NCBI GenBank assembly: GCA_041752395.1
Contig: JBGSWN010000267.1
Span: 1 to 64,000 of the forward strand
DNA length: 64,000 bases
DNA from: UBA6168 sp041752395
GTDB lineage: Bacteria > Bacteroidota > Bacteroidia > Chitinophagales > Saprospiraceae
Direction of reading: 5' to 3'
Within the stretch, counting starts at the first letter, position 1. Each line of letters begins with the position of its first letter. Below the pieces are notes generated by a model that was given only the letters and a program-made list of their open reading frames with translations, did not search any database and had not been told where the DNA came from. Shown here in pieces: positions 40,706 through 49,494 of this stretch. The position numbers and the translations under genes were made by a program.

Positions 40706-41788
40706 TCAAGCGATTGATGTCCTATTTCTTAAAAAATGGTCAGCGAGAACGAGGGCTGCCATTGCCTCCACAATTGGCACGGCACGGGGCAACACGCAGG
40801 GGTCATGGCGGCCTTTGCCTTCTACTTGTACGGAATCACCTGCCTCGTTCACGGATTCCTGCGCTTGGACGATGGTCGCCACAGGCTTGAATGCTACCCG
40901 AAAATCAATGTCCATGCCATTGGAAATGCCGCCTTGTACCCCACCGGAGTGATTGGAGCGGGTGCGCACTTTGCCATTTTCATCGGTGAAAAATGGGTCA
41001 TTGTGCTGTGACCCTCGCATCGTGACACCAGCGAAACCAGAGCCAATTTCGAAGCCCTTGCAGGCATTGATGCTGAGCATCGCTTTGCCCAAATCGGCAT
41101 GAAGCCTATCAAAAACTGGCTCCCCAAGACCAGCCGGGCAGCCTTTCACCACACAGCTCACGATACCGCCGATCGTGTCTCCCGCTTTCCGTACCTCCCG
41201 TATCAGCGTTTCCATTTGCTCCGCAACTTCGAGGTCGGGGCAGCGAACTGGCGTGGCCTCTATTTTTGAAAAATCAAGTGCTTCGTAATGCTTTTCGAGC
41301 ACAATCTCCCCCACCCTGCTCACCCAAGCCGTCACACTGATGCCATTTTTTGATAAAAATTGCTTCGCAACGGCGCCTGCCGCTACCCTCGCAGCCGTTT
41401 CACGGGCACTGGAGCGGCCACCGCCTCGGTAATCACGGTGACCATACTTGGCTTGGTAAGTGAAGTCAGCGTGGCTAGGGCGGTACTTGTCAGCGATGTG
41501 GCCGTAATCCTTGGATTTGGCGTCCTCGTTCCGAATGAGCAGCGCCAGCGGCATCCCAGTTGTTTTTCCTTCGAAAACACCTGAAAGCAACTCCACCCGG
41601 TCGGCCTCCTGCCGCTGTGTGACGATGGCTGACTGGCCGGGGCGGCGGCGGTCCAATTCTTTTTGGATAAAATCAAGGTCCAATTCCAAGCCCGCCGGGC
41701 AGCCGTCAATTACAACGCCAATGGCTGTTCCGTGCGACTCACCGAAAGTGCTGATGCGAAAAGTATGTCCGAAGGAATTGCCGGGCAT
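40706..41788 (-). CDS. aroC: Chorismate synthase
   Basis: 360 residues, full length. It converts 5-enolpyruvylshikimate 3-phosphate to chorismate with reduced FMN, the last shared step to aromatic amino acids and to the futalosine menaquinone route seen at mqnE/mqnA. Signatures are G-E-S-H-G (about residues 16-20), R-R-R-P-G-Q-S, Y-G-H-R-D-Y-R-G-G-G-R-S-S-A-R-E-T and D-F-R-V-A-F-K-P-V-A-T. The ATG is at 41788. A minus-strand TACTTTTG (41890-41897) may be its -7 element. It is followed on the same strand by the esterase. Confidence 0.96.
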   Translation of the reverse strand: MPGNSFGHTFRISTFGESHGTAIGVVIDGCPAGLELDLDFIQKELDRRRPGQSAIVTQRQEADRVELLSGVFEGKTTGMPLALLIRNEDAKSKDYGHIADKYRPSHADFTYQAKYGHRDYRGGGRSSARETAARVAAGAVAKQFLSKNGISVTAWVSRVGEIVLEKHYEALDFSKIEATPVRCPDLEVAEQMETLIREVRKAGDTIGGIVSCVVKGCPAGLGEPVFDRLHADLGKAMLSINACKGFEIGSGFAGVTMRGSQHNDPFFTDENGKVRTRSNHSGGVQGGISNGMDIDFRVAFKPVATIVQAQESVNEAGDSVQVEGKGRHDPCVLPRAVPIVEAMAALVLADHFLRNRTSIA

Positions 41789-41958
41789 TTTTAAGTTGGC
41801 AGTTCGGCAGTTGGCAGTGGGTAGTCAGTGCATTGGAAATATGCAAGGAACTACCATAATTGACAACACCTTAATTTTGAAAATGGCCGCAAAAGTAGGG
41901 AAGTTGAAAGTCAAAGTGGCGAGTTTCGCCCCTTTTATAAAAAAATGAAAAGCAGGGA

Positions 41959-42504
41959 TTAAATCACACAGCATTGCACAAGTTGCTCATAATCAGGTCT
42001 TTCCGAAGCGATTCTGTGTAAAAACTTGTCACGGACCAATCCATTTTGAAGCACAAAAACACCGGGCATCTGCGTGGAATCGCCAAGCCGCTTGGCCATT
42101 TCGAGTTCGTAGCCGAGTTCTTGTTTGACTTTATAGCCCCGAATCCAAGTTTGGAGGCCATAAAGTTGCGTGAAAGAACCTCGCTGGAGACCAAATGCCT
42201 TATAAAAATGCTGCCTCGGGTCACAGACAAAAGTGACACCTGGAAGGTTGAAATTATTGAAATATTCGATGGCGGTTTCATCGTCGCCCATGTGAACAAA
42301 GACGATTTTCACACCACCCTCTTCAATCGCCTTCCGTCGCAACGAAATATCATGCAGCGCCTCTTTGCAAAAAACGCAACCAAAATGACGCAAAAAAACC
42401 AACATCACGGGGCTTTCAAAAGTGAGTTTGTACACTGACGCTCCCTCGTTGGTCAGCATTTCTTCCAGCACCAATAATTCTTCGTCCAAGTCAATCGGCA
42501 ACAT
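41959..42504 (-). CDS. SelL/AhpC-TSA-like thioredoxin-fold redox protein
   Basis: 181 residues from the first ATG (42504); a TTG start at 42552 would lie at the T-tract of the upstream terminator and is less likely. Thioredoxin-like fold with the redox motif C-V-F-C in F-L-R-H-F-G-C-V-F-C-K-E-A-L, the position occupied by U-x-x-C in SelL proteins. Then come V-F-V-H-M-G, F-V-C-D-P-R and P-G-V-F-V-L-Q-N-G. There is no signal peptide, so it is cytoplasmic. It ends in C-C-V-I. Probably a peroxiredoxin-like or disulfide reductase; the substrate is unknown. Confidence 0.82.
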   Translation of the reverse strand: MLPIDLDEELLVLEEMLTNEGASVYKLTFESPVMLVFLRHFGCVFCKEALHDISLRRKAIEEGGVKIVFVHMGDDETAIEYFNNFNLPGVTFVCDPRQHFYKAFGLQRGSFTQLYGLQTWIRGYKVKQELGYELEMAKRLGDSTQMPGVFVLQNGLVRDKFLHRIASERPDYEQLVQCCVI

Positions 42505-42550
42505 ACCTTGAATTTGTTTTTGTGGAAACAGCCAATGCCTCAAAGGGTTC

Positions 42551-42586
42551 AAAAAATCGGGAACAAACCAGTGGTTTGTCCCCGAT
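42551..42586 (-). terminator. Terminator after the anchor-J T9SS gene
   Basis: A 15-base stem with one mismatch (42556-42570 with 42572-42586) is followed on the minus strand by a run of T. It ends the 354-residue gene 22 bases after its stop and isolates the next gene. Confidence 0.8.
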
Positions 42587-42607
42587 GTAAAAGTGGGTAT
42601 TCATCAG

Positions 42608-43672
42608 TTATTTCCTAACGATGTTTTTTGTAAATCGCTGGTTGTCAACCGTTAATACAACCGAGTAAGCACCTCCCGGTAAATTCCGAAGGTCAAACTG
42701 GTCGGTAAAATCGCCTGTAACTGCTGACCGAATAGGCTTTGCAGCTACCAATTTGCCGTTCTGCCCAAAGATTTGGAGCTGAACATCTGCCGGGCTTGAA
42801 AGGCGGAACATCACGTTCAGGAAGTTGTCCACTGGGTTTGGGTAGGTGACGAAGCGGAGGTCGGCCAACTGGTGGTCATTTGTGCCGGACAAGGGTTTTG
42901 TGCCCATCAAGAGCAAGTCGTCGAAAATAATTAGGTTGTCATCAGATGAATCATGATGCCAAGCGACGTAAATAGTTTGGCCAGCGTAGTCAGCCAAATT
43001 TATACTGTGAGGTTCCAACACGCCACTGTGAAAATCAGTATTATAGGATAATTCGCCTACAGGGATATAATAATCTGTGAGCGTATATCCATCTGCTTGG
43101 ATGTATCCATCTGAAAAAGAAAAACTGTCCAAATCTACCGTAGCTCCAGAAGTACTAATTATACTGGTCATTTCAGCAGCTCTAAATACAGTCTCGCTTG
43201 TGGTATTGGGGTCGTTGAAATCTTGAGAACCAACTAATATTTTTACAGAATACCCATCCATATATCTTGGGCCCTGATATGATGCAGTTTTCCAATGCAA
43301 AGTGGCATTGTCGTCAACAATTTGCATGGCTGGACTGATTAACCAGTTACTGGATGAGGTATCAAAACCTTCCAACCAAGATCGGCTGGTAAAAACGAAA
43401 ATTGAATCAGCTGGCAAAATCGTATCCGGCTCGTCCCAATCGTAAATATCATAAAAAAAATTGCTGGGGAAACTGGAAGCGGCGGTAAGCCCATCTTCAT
43501 CGTAGTTAACCCACATGGTATCCGATGCACCTGGGTCTGGGTAAATTGCCATCTCTGCAGTTGGGTCCACCTGAAAGTCCATAAAAAACAAAGTGTCACT
43601 TTGGCCAAAAAGGGCGAATGATAGCAAAAGTGAAGTTGTGAAAGCTTGAATTTTGTAAAAATTTTTCATCAT
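42608..43672 (-). CDS. Secreted choice-of-anchor-J-like protein with T9SS sorting domain
   Basis: 354 residues. A signal peptide (T-T-S-L-L-L-S-F-A-L-F-G-Q) precedes a beta-sandwich with the anchor-J/MAM-like pattern: S-N-W-L-I-S-P-A-M-Q-I, A-T-L-H-W-K-T-A-S-Y, Y-A-G-Q-T-I-Y-V-A-W-H-H-D-S-S-D-D-N-L-I-I-F-D-D-L-L-L. The last about 80 residues are a type A sorting domain (V-T-Y-P-N-P-V-D-N-F-L-N-V...L-P-G-G-A-Y-S-V-V-L). It is a surface protein, possibly carbohydrate- or protein-binding. It starts at tandem ATGs (43672/43669), has a strong promoter match upstream, and is divergent from the SNase-like gene. Confidence 0.85.
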   Translation of the reverse strand: MMKNFYKIQAFTTSLLLSFALFGQSDTLFFMDFQVDPTAEMAIYPDPGASDTMWVNYDEDGLTAASSFPSNFFYDIYDWDEPDTILPADSIFVFTSRSWLEGFDTSSSNWLISPAMQIVDDNATLHWKTASYQGPRYMDGYSVKILVGSQDFNDPNTTSETVFRAAEMTSIISTSGATVDLDSFSFSDGYIQADGYTLTDYYIPVGELSYNTDFHSGVLEPHSINLADYAGQTIYVAWHHDSSDDNLIIFDDLLLMGTKPLSGTNDHQLADLRFVTYPNPVDNFLNVMFRLSSPADVQLQIFGQNGKLVAAKPIRSAVTGDFTDQFDLRNLPGGAYSVVLTVDNQRFTKNIVRK

Positions 43673-43709
43673 GTATTGAGAATTGTGAGTTAATGATAAT
43701 TGTCGGTAG

Positions 43710-43740
43710 CTAAGGTATTAATAAACGGTAATGTGCCAAA
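43710..43740 (-). promoter_or_regulatory. Putative promoter TTTG-N19-TACCTTAG
   Basis: TTTG (43737-43740) and TACCTTAG (43710-43717; one mismatch to TAnnTTTG) are 19 bases apart on the minus strand, 38 bases before the anchor-J gene start. Confidence 0.6.
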
Positions 43741-43750
43741 TAAACATTGC

Positions 43751-43758
43751 TACATTTG
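43751..43758 (+). promoter_or_regulatory. Putative -7 element TACATTTG
   Basis: Exact TAnnTTTG match on the plus strand, 61 bases before the SNase-like gene. With the minus-strand promoter at 43710-43740 it forms a compact divergent pair. No -33 box is obvious. Confidence 0.4.
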
Positions 43759-43819
43759 CTCCCCTCCTCGTGAAGGGTGACATTCAAATACGTATTTCCC
43801 AATTAAAAAATCTTAAATC

Positions 43820-44800
43820 ATGGCAGCAGGTATTTTCAGCGTAAGCTCCAGTGGTTTCAAATATGGCCAAACCAAATTCGCCACTCGGAGTAATTCACGG
43901 GCATCCACTGCCCAAATAACCCACGACGGCGACACTGTCAGCGTCAGCACCGACGCCAATCTTGGCATTCGTTTCTTGGGCATTGATACTCCGGAAATCA
44001 GTTTTGATTTTCCTGGCAAACGGGGCTTTCTGGGCCTGAACAATCCGGCATGGCCGGAGTTTTTCACGGGCCCCGACCTTCAATTAAAATTGAAAAAACT
44101 CAATCCTGCACTCCAAGCACACCTGAATTCAGTGCTTGGGGATGGAACCGGCATTGCTGAGAACCATTATTTCCACGCTGACAAGGGAAAGGAAAACTTG
44201 AAAAATGAAATCGAAGATGATATGCGGCAGGCAGGGAAAACAAATGAAGATTTTCTTTTTTTCCAAGCTTACGCCTACGAATTCTTGGAAAGCTACGGTC
44301 GCCTACTCTGTTACCTACGCCCTCATCGTGATAATTTTGAAGGAGAAACGCCTGCCACTTCAGCCATTGATTACAATATTCGGCAATTGGCTGGCGGCTT
44401 TGCAACACCCTATTTTATCTTTCCAAATGTTGACCCGTTCTTGCGGATTTCCAACCCTTTGGATAAAAAAATCATATCGCCCGAAGGCTTTTGGAAATTC
44501 ATGCTGAAAGCCACAAAACTCAAATCTTCCCGGGATGCCGTCAAGGGTGCCCGCAATCGAAAAGCTGGAATTTACAACCCAACCAACCCGCTCCGCTTGC
44601 TTCCGATGGAGCTTCGCTCGATTGCCCGTGGCAGCAAACCCAACCGTCCTGTGATTGATTTGGGCAATCCTGGCGTCAACAAAATCCTTGACCCGGAGCT
44701 GTATTTTACCATCGAAAATGTGGAAGACCGTTTTTACCTGCCGCCGATGTTTACCGATTATTTTGTTTTGGCTGGGTGGGAATTTGTTAAAGCGTTATAA
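43820..44800 (+). CDS. Staphylococcal-nuclease-like protein with large insertion
   Basis: 326 residues without a signal peptide. The N-terminal half matches the SNase core: I-T-H-D-G-D-T-V-S-V (metal Asp, about residues 33-42), then R-F-L-G-I-D-T-P-E (catalytic Arg, Asp, Thr and Glu, about 51-59). The second catalytic arginine appears in S-Y-G-R-L-L-C-Y-L at about 155-163, roughly 95 residues later instead of the usual about 45. The insertion holds helical, charged sequence (G-K-E-N-L-K-N-E-I-E-D-D-M-R-Q-A-G-K). The C-terminal about 130 residues (Y-N-P-T-N-P-L-R-L-L-P-M-E-L-R-S-I-A-R) are unfamiliar. All key nuclease residues seem present, so it may cut DNA or RNA; its cytoplasmic location is odd for SNase. 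Confidence 0.72.
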   Translation: MAAGIFSVSSSGFKYGQTKFATRSNSRASTAQITHDGDTVSVSTDANLGIRFLGIDTPEISFDFPGKRGFLGLNNPAWPEFFTGPDLQLKLKKLNPALQAHLNSVLGDGTGIAENHYFHADKGKENLKNEIEDDMRQAGKTNEDFLFFQAYAYEFLESYGRLLCYLRPHRDNFEGETPATSAIDYNIRQLAGGFATPYFIFPNVDPFLRISNPLDKKIISPEGFWKFMLKATKLKSSRDAVKGARNRKAGIYNPTNPLRLLPMELRSIARGSKPNRPVIDLGNPGVNKILDPELYFTIENVEDRFYLPPMFTDYFVLAGWEFVKAL

Positions 44801-44824
44801 ACGTCGAGCAGGAGCTTGACGGTA

Positions 44825-44863
44825 CAAAAAAGGCGGCAACTCCAACCGGAGTGCCGCCTTTTC
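44825..44863. terminator. Bidirectional terminator between SNase-like gene and dnaK
   Basis: AAGGCGGCA-A-CTCC (44830-44843) pairs with GGAG-TGCCGCCTT (44848-44860), with A-rich sequence on the left and T-rich on the right. It works for both convergent genes. Confidence 0.85.
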
Positions 44864-44883
44864 TCAAAGCTTAATTCTCTCAA

Positions 44884-46794
44884 TTATTTACCAACTTCTT
44901 CAAACTCTACGTCAGTTACGTCTTCTTTTGCGCCAGCGCCTTCACCGTCATTGCTAGCTTGCTGGCCATCGGTAGCATCTGCGCCGGGCTGTTGCGAAGC
45001 TTGGTACATGTCTTGGCTAGCCGCTTGCCATGCAGCGTTCAGGCTTGCAGAAGCAGTCTCAATACCAGCTAGGTTCTCCGCCTTGTGCGCCTCTTTCAGC
45101 TCATTCAGGGCCGATTCAATGGCGGCCACTTTATCCGCTGGAATCTTGTCTTTGTATTCCTTTAACTGTTTGTCCGTTTGGAAAATCAGCGAGTCTGCCT
45201 GGTTCAGTTTCTCCACCCGGTCACGAGTCTCCCGGTCAGCATCGGCGTTGGCCTGTGCCTCGGCTTTCATGCGAGCGACTTCCTCCTTGCTCAAGCCAGT
45301 GCTGGCTTCGATGCGGATGTTTTGCTGCTTGCCAGTGCCTTTGTCCACGGCGCTCACGCTGAGGATACCGTTGGAGTCAATGTCGAAACTGACCTCCACC
45401 TGTGGCAAACCACGAGGTGCTGGCGGAATGCCATCGAGGATGAACCGACCCACGCTGCGGTTATCACGGGCCATCGGGCGCTCGCCTTGCAGGATGTGGA
45501 TTTCCACGCTTGGCTGGTTGTCAGCTGCTGTCGAGTAGGTCTTCGATTTCTTCGTCGGAATGGTCGTATTGGCTTCGATAACCACGTCGTAAACACCACC
45601 CATTGTTTCGATACCCAAAGAAAGTGGGGTCACGTCAAGCAGCAACACGTCCTTGGTTTCACCTGTCAAAACGCCACCTTGGATTGCTGCGCCAATGGCA
45701 ACTACTTCGTCAGGATTCACGCCTTTGTTCGGCTTTTTACCAAAAAACTCCTCCACGACTGCTTGAATACGTGGGATACGGGTCGAACCACCCACGAGGA
45801 TTACCTCGTCAATGTCGTTGGCAGTGAGGCCAGCGTCTTTGATGGCCTGGCGGCAAGGCTCGATGGTACGCTTCACGAGGTCATCGCAAAGTGCCTCGAA
45901 TTTCGCACGAGTGAGTTTGAGCACAAGGTGCTTTGGCACACCGTCCACTGCCGTGATGTACGGCAAATTCATTTCCGTTTCCGAAGAAGAGGAAAGCTCA
46001 ATCTTGGCTTTTTCAGCGGCATCTTTCAAGCGCTGTAACGCCATCGGGTCTTTCCGAAGGTCAATGTTTTCTTGCGTTTTGAACTCATCGGCCAACCAGT
46101 CAATGATTTTGCGGTCAAAGTCGTCGCCACCGAGGTGGGTATCACCATTGGTAGATTTTACTTCAAAAACGCCATCGCCCAATTCCAACACTGAGATGTC
46201 AAATGTACCACCACCAAGGTCGTACACGGCAATGGTCATGTCTTTGTGGCGCTTGTCAAGGCCATAAGCCAAGGCCGCAGCCGTAGGTTCGTTGATGATG
46301 CGGCGCACTTTCAGACCTGCAATTTCACCGGCTTCGATGGTGGCTTGGCGCTGCGAATCGTTGAAGTAGGCAGGCACTGTGATGACGGCTTCCGTCACTT
46401 CTGTCCCCAAGAAATCTTCAGCCGTTTTCTTCATTTTCTGAAGCGTCATAGCCGAAACTTCTTGTGGCGTATAAAGCCTGCCGTCAATGTCCACCCGAAC
46501 GGTGTCGTTGTCGCCTTTCACCACCTTATAGGTTGTGTGCACCAATTCCTTGCTGATTTCAGAAAAGCGATGTCCCATGAAACGCTTGATGGAAGCCACC
46601 GTGCGCTGTGGGTTTGTGATTGCTTGACGCTTTGCTGGGTCGCCCACCTTCCGCTCCCCGTTATCGAGGAAGCCGATGATGGACGGCGTCGTCCTCCTGC
46701 CTTCATCGTTGGCGATGACAACCGGCTCGTTGCCTTCCATTACTGCCACGCAGGAGTTCGTTGTTCCTAAGTCAATTCCTATTATTTTTCCCAT
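44884..46794 (-). CDS. dnaK: Chaperone DnaK (Hsp70)
   Basis: 636 residues, full length. The ATPase domain has I-G-I-D-L-G-T-T-N-S (phosphate 1), V-Y-D-L-G-G-G-T-F-D-I-S (phosphate 2) and V-G-G-S-T-R-I-P (adenosine site). The substrate domain begins near D-V-T-P-L-S-L-G-I-E-T-M-G-G. The C-terminus ends E-F-E-E-V-G-K, close to the usual E-E-V-D/K tail. It refolds proteins in the cytoplasm with DnaJ and GrpE, which are not adjacent here. The neighbour on the same strand upstream is meaB, an arrangement I do not recognise as an operon. Confidence 0.98.
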   Translation of the reverse strand: MGKIIGIDLGTTNSCVAVMEGNEPVVIANDEGRRTTPSIIGFLDNGERKVGDPAKRQAITNPQRTVASIKRFMGHRFSEISKELVHTTYKVVKGDNDTVRVDIDGRLYTPQEVSAMTLQKMKKTAEDFLGTEVTEAVITVPAYFNDSQRQATIEAGEIAGLKVRRIINEPTAAALAYGLDKRHKDMTIAVYDLGGGTFDISVLELGDGVFEVKSTNGDTHLGGDDFDRKIIDWLADEFKTQENIDLRKDPMALQRLKDAAEKAKIELSSSSETEMNLPYITAVDGVPKHLVLKLTRAKFEALCDDLVKRTIEPCRQAIKDAGLTANDIDEVILVGGSTRIPRIQAVVEEFFGKKPNKGVNPDEVVAIGAAIQGGVLTGETKDVLLLDVTPLSLGIETMGGVYDVVIEANTTIPTKKSKTYSTAADNQPSVEIHILQGERPMARDNRSVGRFILDGIPPAPRGLPQVEVSFDIDSNGILSVSAVDKGTGKQQNIRIEASTGLSKEEVARMKAEAQANADADRETRDRVEKLNQADSLIFQTDKQLKEYKDKIPADKVAAIESALNELKEAHKAENLAGIETASASLNAAWQAASQDMYQASQQPGADATDGQQASNDGEGAGAKEDVTDVEFEEVGK

Positions 46795-46974
46795 TGAGAT
46801 TTTATTTATTTTAGTTCAAAAATGGTTTGCTCCCACTCGCCAATCAATGAACATGCCAGCAGGGTTTGACTGACTTTTTGTTCGTTTTTTGATAAATTTT
46901 GGTTAGAAATGGCAGGGAAAGGGCAGGGAAGGGATGACAAAACGGCAGAGGAGGAGGGTTTCAGGTTTAGCGTT

Positions 46975-48018
46975 TCAGGTTTCAGGAAAGGGTGTAGGCG
47001 GTGGGGGCAATGAATTTCCAAACAGTTTTACCAATAAATTGGCAGCTTGGGAAGGTGTCAATTTTCCTTCCAAAACATCTTGGCGGGAGGCTTCAAAACT
47101 TGCTTTTACCGTTGGGTTTTCGAAGAAAAAACGGTGAATGGATTGCTCCAATTGCGAAGTGAACCAAGCTGCCAACTGCGCTTTTCTGTTTTTTTCAAAC
47201 CAGCCATTCCGTTTCACAATCGCTTGATAATCAGTGATTAAATTCCATATTTCAGGCAAGCCATCTCCCGAAATTGCGGAGCAAGTAACCGCTTTTGGCT
47301 GCCAGCCGCCCGGTTTTTCGGGGAACAAATGCAGCGCATGGGCGTAGTCCTGTCTTGCCGATTTTGCCAGTTCGATGCGGTCGCCATCAGCCTTGTTCAC
47401 AGCCAGCAGGTCGGCCATTTCCACGATGCCCCGCTTGATGCCCTGCAACTCATCGCCAGCGCCGGGCAGCAGCAGAAGCAGGAAAAAATCCACCATGCCC
47501 GCCACGGCCGTTTCGCTCTGCCCTACCCCAACAGTTTCGATGAAAATGGTATCAAAACCAGCCGCTTCGCAAAGCAGCATGGACTCGTGGGTACAGTTGG
47601 CCACCCCACCCAAGGCACTTCCCGCCGGGCTTGGCCGGATGAAAGCGTTCGGCTCAACACCCAGCCGCTCCATTCGGGTTTTGTCGCCGAGAATGCTGCC
47701 GCCACTTACTTGGCTGCTGGGGTCAATGGCCAGCACGGCCAGCTTGCGGTCATGTTCCCTTACAATATAGCTCCCAATGGCTTCGATGAAACTGCTTTTA
47801 CCGACACCCGGCGGGCCTGTGATGCCCATTCGGAAGGAGTTTCCGGTATGTGGAAGGCATTTTTCAAGCACCTGTTGCGCCAAATCCCGATGCTCGGCTC
47901 GGCTACTTTCGACCAGCGTGATGGCACGGCTGAGTACCACCCGATCGCCCCGAAGTATGCCCTCGGCATAGTCGTTGGCCGACCAGTTTTTGCTCGAAAT
48001 GGATGCTTTTTTGTTCAA
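46975..48018 (-). CDS. meaB: Methylmalonyl-CoA mutase-associated GTPase MeaB (ArgK family)
   Basis: 347 residues. A G3E-family GTPase that protects and loads adenosylcobalamin on methylmalonyl-CoA mutase. Walker A is G-I-T-G-P-P-G-V-G-K-S-S (about residues 64-75), followed by D-P-S-S-Q-V-S-G-G-S-I-L-G-D-K-T-R-M, F-I-E-T-V-G-V-G-Q-S-E and the guanine-specificity motif V-N-K-A-D. No ATG is available before Walker A and an in-frame stop lies just upstream, so TTG at 48018 is the start. The mutase genes are not in the window. The C-terminal P-P-P-P-T-P-F-P-E-T is low complexity and is encoded by the adjacent GTTTCAGG word repeat. Confidence 0.93.
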   Translation of the reverse strand: MNKKASISSKNWSANDYAEGILRGDRVVLSRAITLVESSRAEHRDLAQQVLEKCLPHTGNSFRMGITGPPGVGKSSFIEAIGSYIVREHDRKLAVLAIDPSSQVSGGSILGDKTRMERLGVEPNAFIRPSPAGSALGGVANCTHESMLLCEAAGFDTIFIETVGVGQSETAVAGMVDFFLLLLLPGAGDELQGIKRGIVEMADLLAVNKADGDRIELAKSARQDYAHALHLFPEKPGGWQPKAVTCSAISGDGLPEIWNLITDYQAIVKRNGWFEKNRKAQLAAWFTSQLEQSIHRFFFENPTVKASFEASRQDVLEGKLTPSQAANLLVKLFGNSLPPPPTPFPET

Positions 48019-48190
48019 AACGAAAGTTAAGAGGGTTTAACACTTGGCTGTTTTTGGCCTTAACATTTTATGTAAAAAACTGAAAATGAGCGACTTAGGC
48101 CACTTGCTACTATTTAACGTTTGGCACAGAATCAGGCTTTTAGGTTAAAGTTGGCACAAACCCAAGTTTCACCTGCTACCCGTGCTTGCG

Positions 48191-48221
48191 CAAAGGTATG
48201 CCTTGGCCTTTCTTTGCCAAC
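48191..48221 (-). promoter_or_regulatory. Putative meaB promoter GTTG-N19-TACCTTTG
   Basis: GTTG (48218-48221) and TACCTTTG (48191-48198) are 19 bases apart on the minus strand, giving a leader of about 170 bases before the TTG start of meaB. Confidence 0.55.
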
Positions 48222-48400
48222 AGTGAACAGGAATTCATTTTTTCTAAAACATCTAAAGCTTTGAGATGGCACGCTCTCCTTTTTGATTTTAGACATTAGA
48301 CGAAAGACAATAGACAGTAGATTTTGGTTTTTGAGAAATAAGTCAAGTCTATCAGTGCATCAGTAAAAACTAAAAACCAACTAAAAACGCTCGACTTGTG

Positions 48401-48470
48401 GCAAGCAGCAGCGGCTGGCTTTAATCCGGTTTTACTTCGACTCTCAGCTGCTGACTTGCTGCTTTTTTTT
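48401..48470 (+). terminator. Orphan terminator-like hairpin on the plus strand
   Basis: Bulged stem GCAAG-CAGCAG (from 48401) with CTGCTG-A-CTTGC (to 48459) is followed by TGC and a run of eight T. Both neighbouring protein genes are on the minus strand, so no known plus-strand gene ends here. Confidence 0.45.
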
Positions 48471-48510
48471 AGGATTTGAGGGGTTGAGCACTGATGGGTT
48501 TGAGGGGGCT

Positions 48511-49416
48511 TCACGAAATCAATTTCCACAGAATACAGGTTCGGTCATCGCTGCAAGACACCAGTAAATTAGGGTATTTTGACCAAAAAACCTTGTTGAC
48601 CGAATTGAAATGACCGCTGTCACGGCCTCCTTCCAGCACTTTCTCCAGTTCAAAATTTGCGGCGTTCCAAATCTTCACGGTTTTGTCACGACTGCCTGTT
48701 GCAAAATGCTGCCCATCGGGGCTGAAAGCAATGCTGTTGATGGTAAACAAATGGGCAGGTTGCGAGCTGATTTTCTCAAAATCATTGTCCAAATCCCAGA
48801 CATTCAAATGGGCATCCCGGCTGCCGCTGAGGAGGTGCTTTCCATTGGGGCTGTAACGAATGGAAAAGACGGAATTGGCATGCGCCGAGGTGATTTTGTG
48901 ACGCAATTCAAGGGTATTTACATCCAGTAAATAAATAGCGCCGTCACTGCCTCCAACTGCCAATTCTTGCCGTTTTTCACAAAAAACAATACACCTAAGT
49001 GCTTGATTTACAAGATGGTAACTCTCCATGGAGCGCATTTCGGGAATTGACCAACGGCTCAGTTTTCCATCACCACCGGCGGTGAAAAGGTTGTCGTTCA
49101 CCGCCAAAATATCGAAAACACCACGCTCGTGATGGGCGATGTTTTTAGTGGTTGTGGGGTCGTTCAGGTCAACCCAATGCACACCACCGTCCATATTTCC
49201 TGCCACAATTTTTTGCGCTTTTCTCAAAAAACAAAGCGAGAAAACCTGTCGTTCCACCTTGGCCACGAGCTTACCCAAATCTGGGGCATTTAAGTCCCAC
49301 TCCACCACCCAGCCGTTGCCGTCAGCAGTGTAGATATGGCGTTCATCATGCCCTTCGATGAGGGCAAAAATGGCGGCATTGTGGCCTGTTAGTTGGGCAA
49401 CTTTGGTGACTTGCAT
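48511..49416 (-). CDS. WD40 repeat protein
   Basis: 301 residues composed of about seven WD40 blades. Clear repeat ends are G-S-R-D-A-H-L-N-V-W-D-L, G-S-R-D-K-T-V-K-I-W-N-A and C-S-D-D-R-T-C-I-L-W-K-L, with G-H/H-x-x-x-I/V-F-x-I starts such as S-A-H-A-N-S-V-F-S-I-R-Y-S-P-N-G-K. There is no signal peptide, so it is a cytoplasmic beta-propeller, probably a protein-interaction platform. Length equals one complete seven-blade propeller. It is divergent from the phosphopantetheinyl transferase gene across 78 bases; no functional link is evident. Confidence 0.92.
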   Translation of the reverse strand: MQVTKVAQLTGHNAAIFALIEGHDERHIYTADGNGWVVEWDLNAPDLGKLVAKVERQVFSLCFLRKAQKIVAGNMDGGVHWVDLNDPTTTKNIAHHERGVFDILAVNDNLFTAGGDGKLSRWSIPEMRSMESYHLVNQALRCIVFCEKRQELAVGGSDGAIYLLDVNTLELRHKITSAHANSVFSIRYSPNGKHLLSGSRDAHLNVWDLDNDFEKISSQPAHLFTINSIAFSPDGQHFATGSRDKTVKIWNAANFELEKVLEGGRDSGHFNSVNKVFWSKYPNLLVSCSDDRTCILWKLIS

Positions 49417-49494
49417 TGGCGGATTGGCGTGGGTTTGCGTTCTTTGCGCAGGCTTGGGCTTTCCGCCCGTGCCGCCGCAAATGTCTAATATTTA

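Larger units (their letters stand above)
48019..48510. other. Intergenic region with meaB promoter and an orphan hairpin
   Basis: 492 bases with no supported protein gene; a 77-residue minus-strand frame overlaps the WD40 gene end and looks random. It contains the meaB promoter (48191-48221), a degenerate AGACAATAGAC word repeat near 48291-48321 and a plus-strand terminator-like hairpin at 48401-48470. Confidence 0.55.

Noticed and set aside
45178..46038. 286-codon plus-strand frame inside dnaK
   Set aside because: Antisense of a highly conserved gene; no signal, domain or ribosome-binding context.
48296..48529. 77-codon minus-strand frame after the WD40 gene
   Set aside because: Composition follows the local word repeat and hairpin, it overlaps the WD40 end, and no motif is visible.
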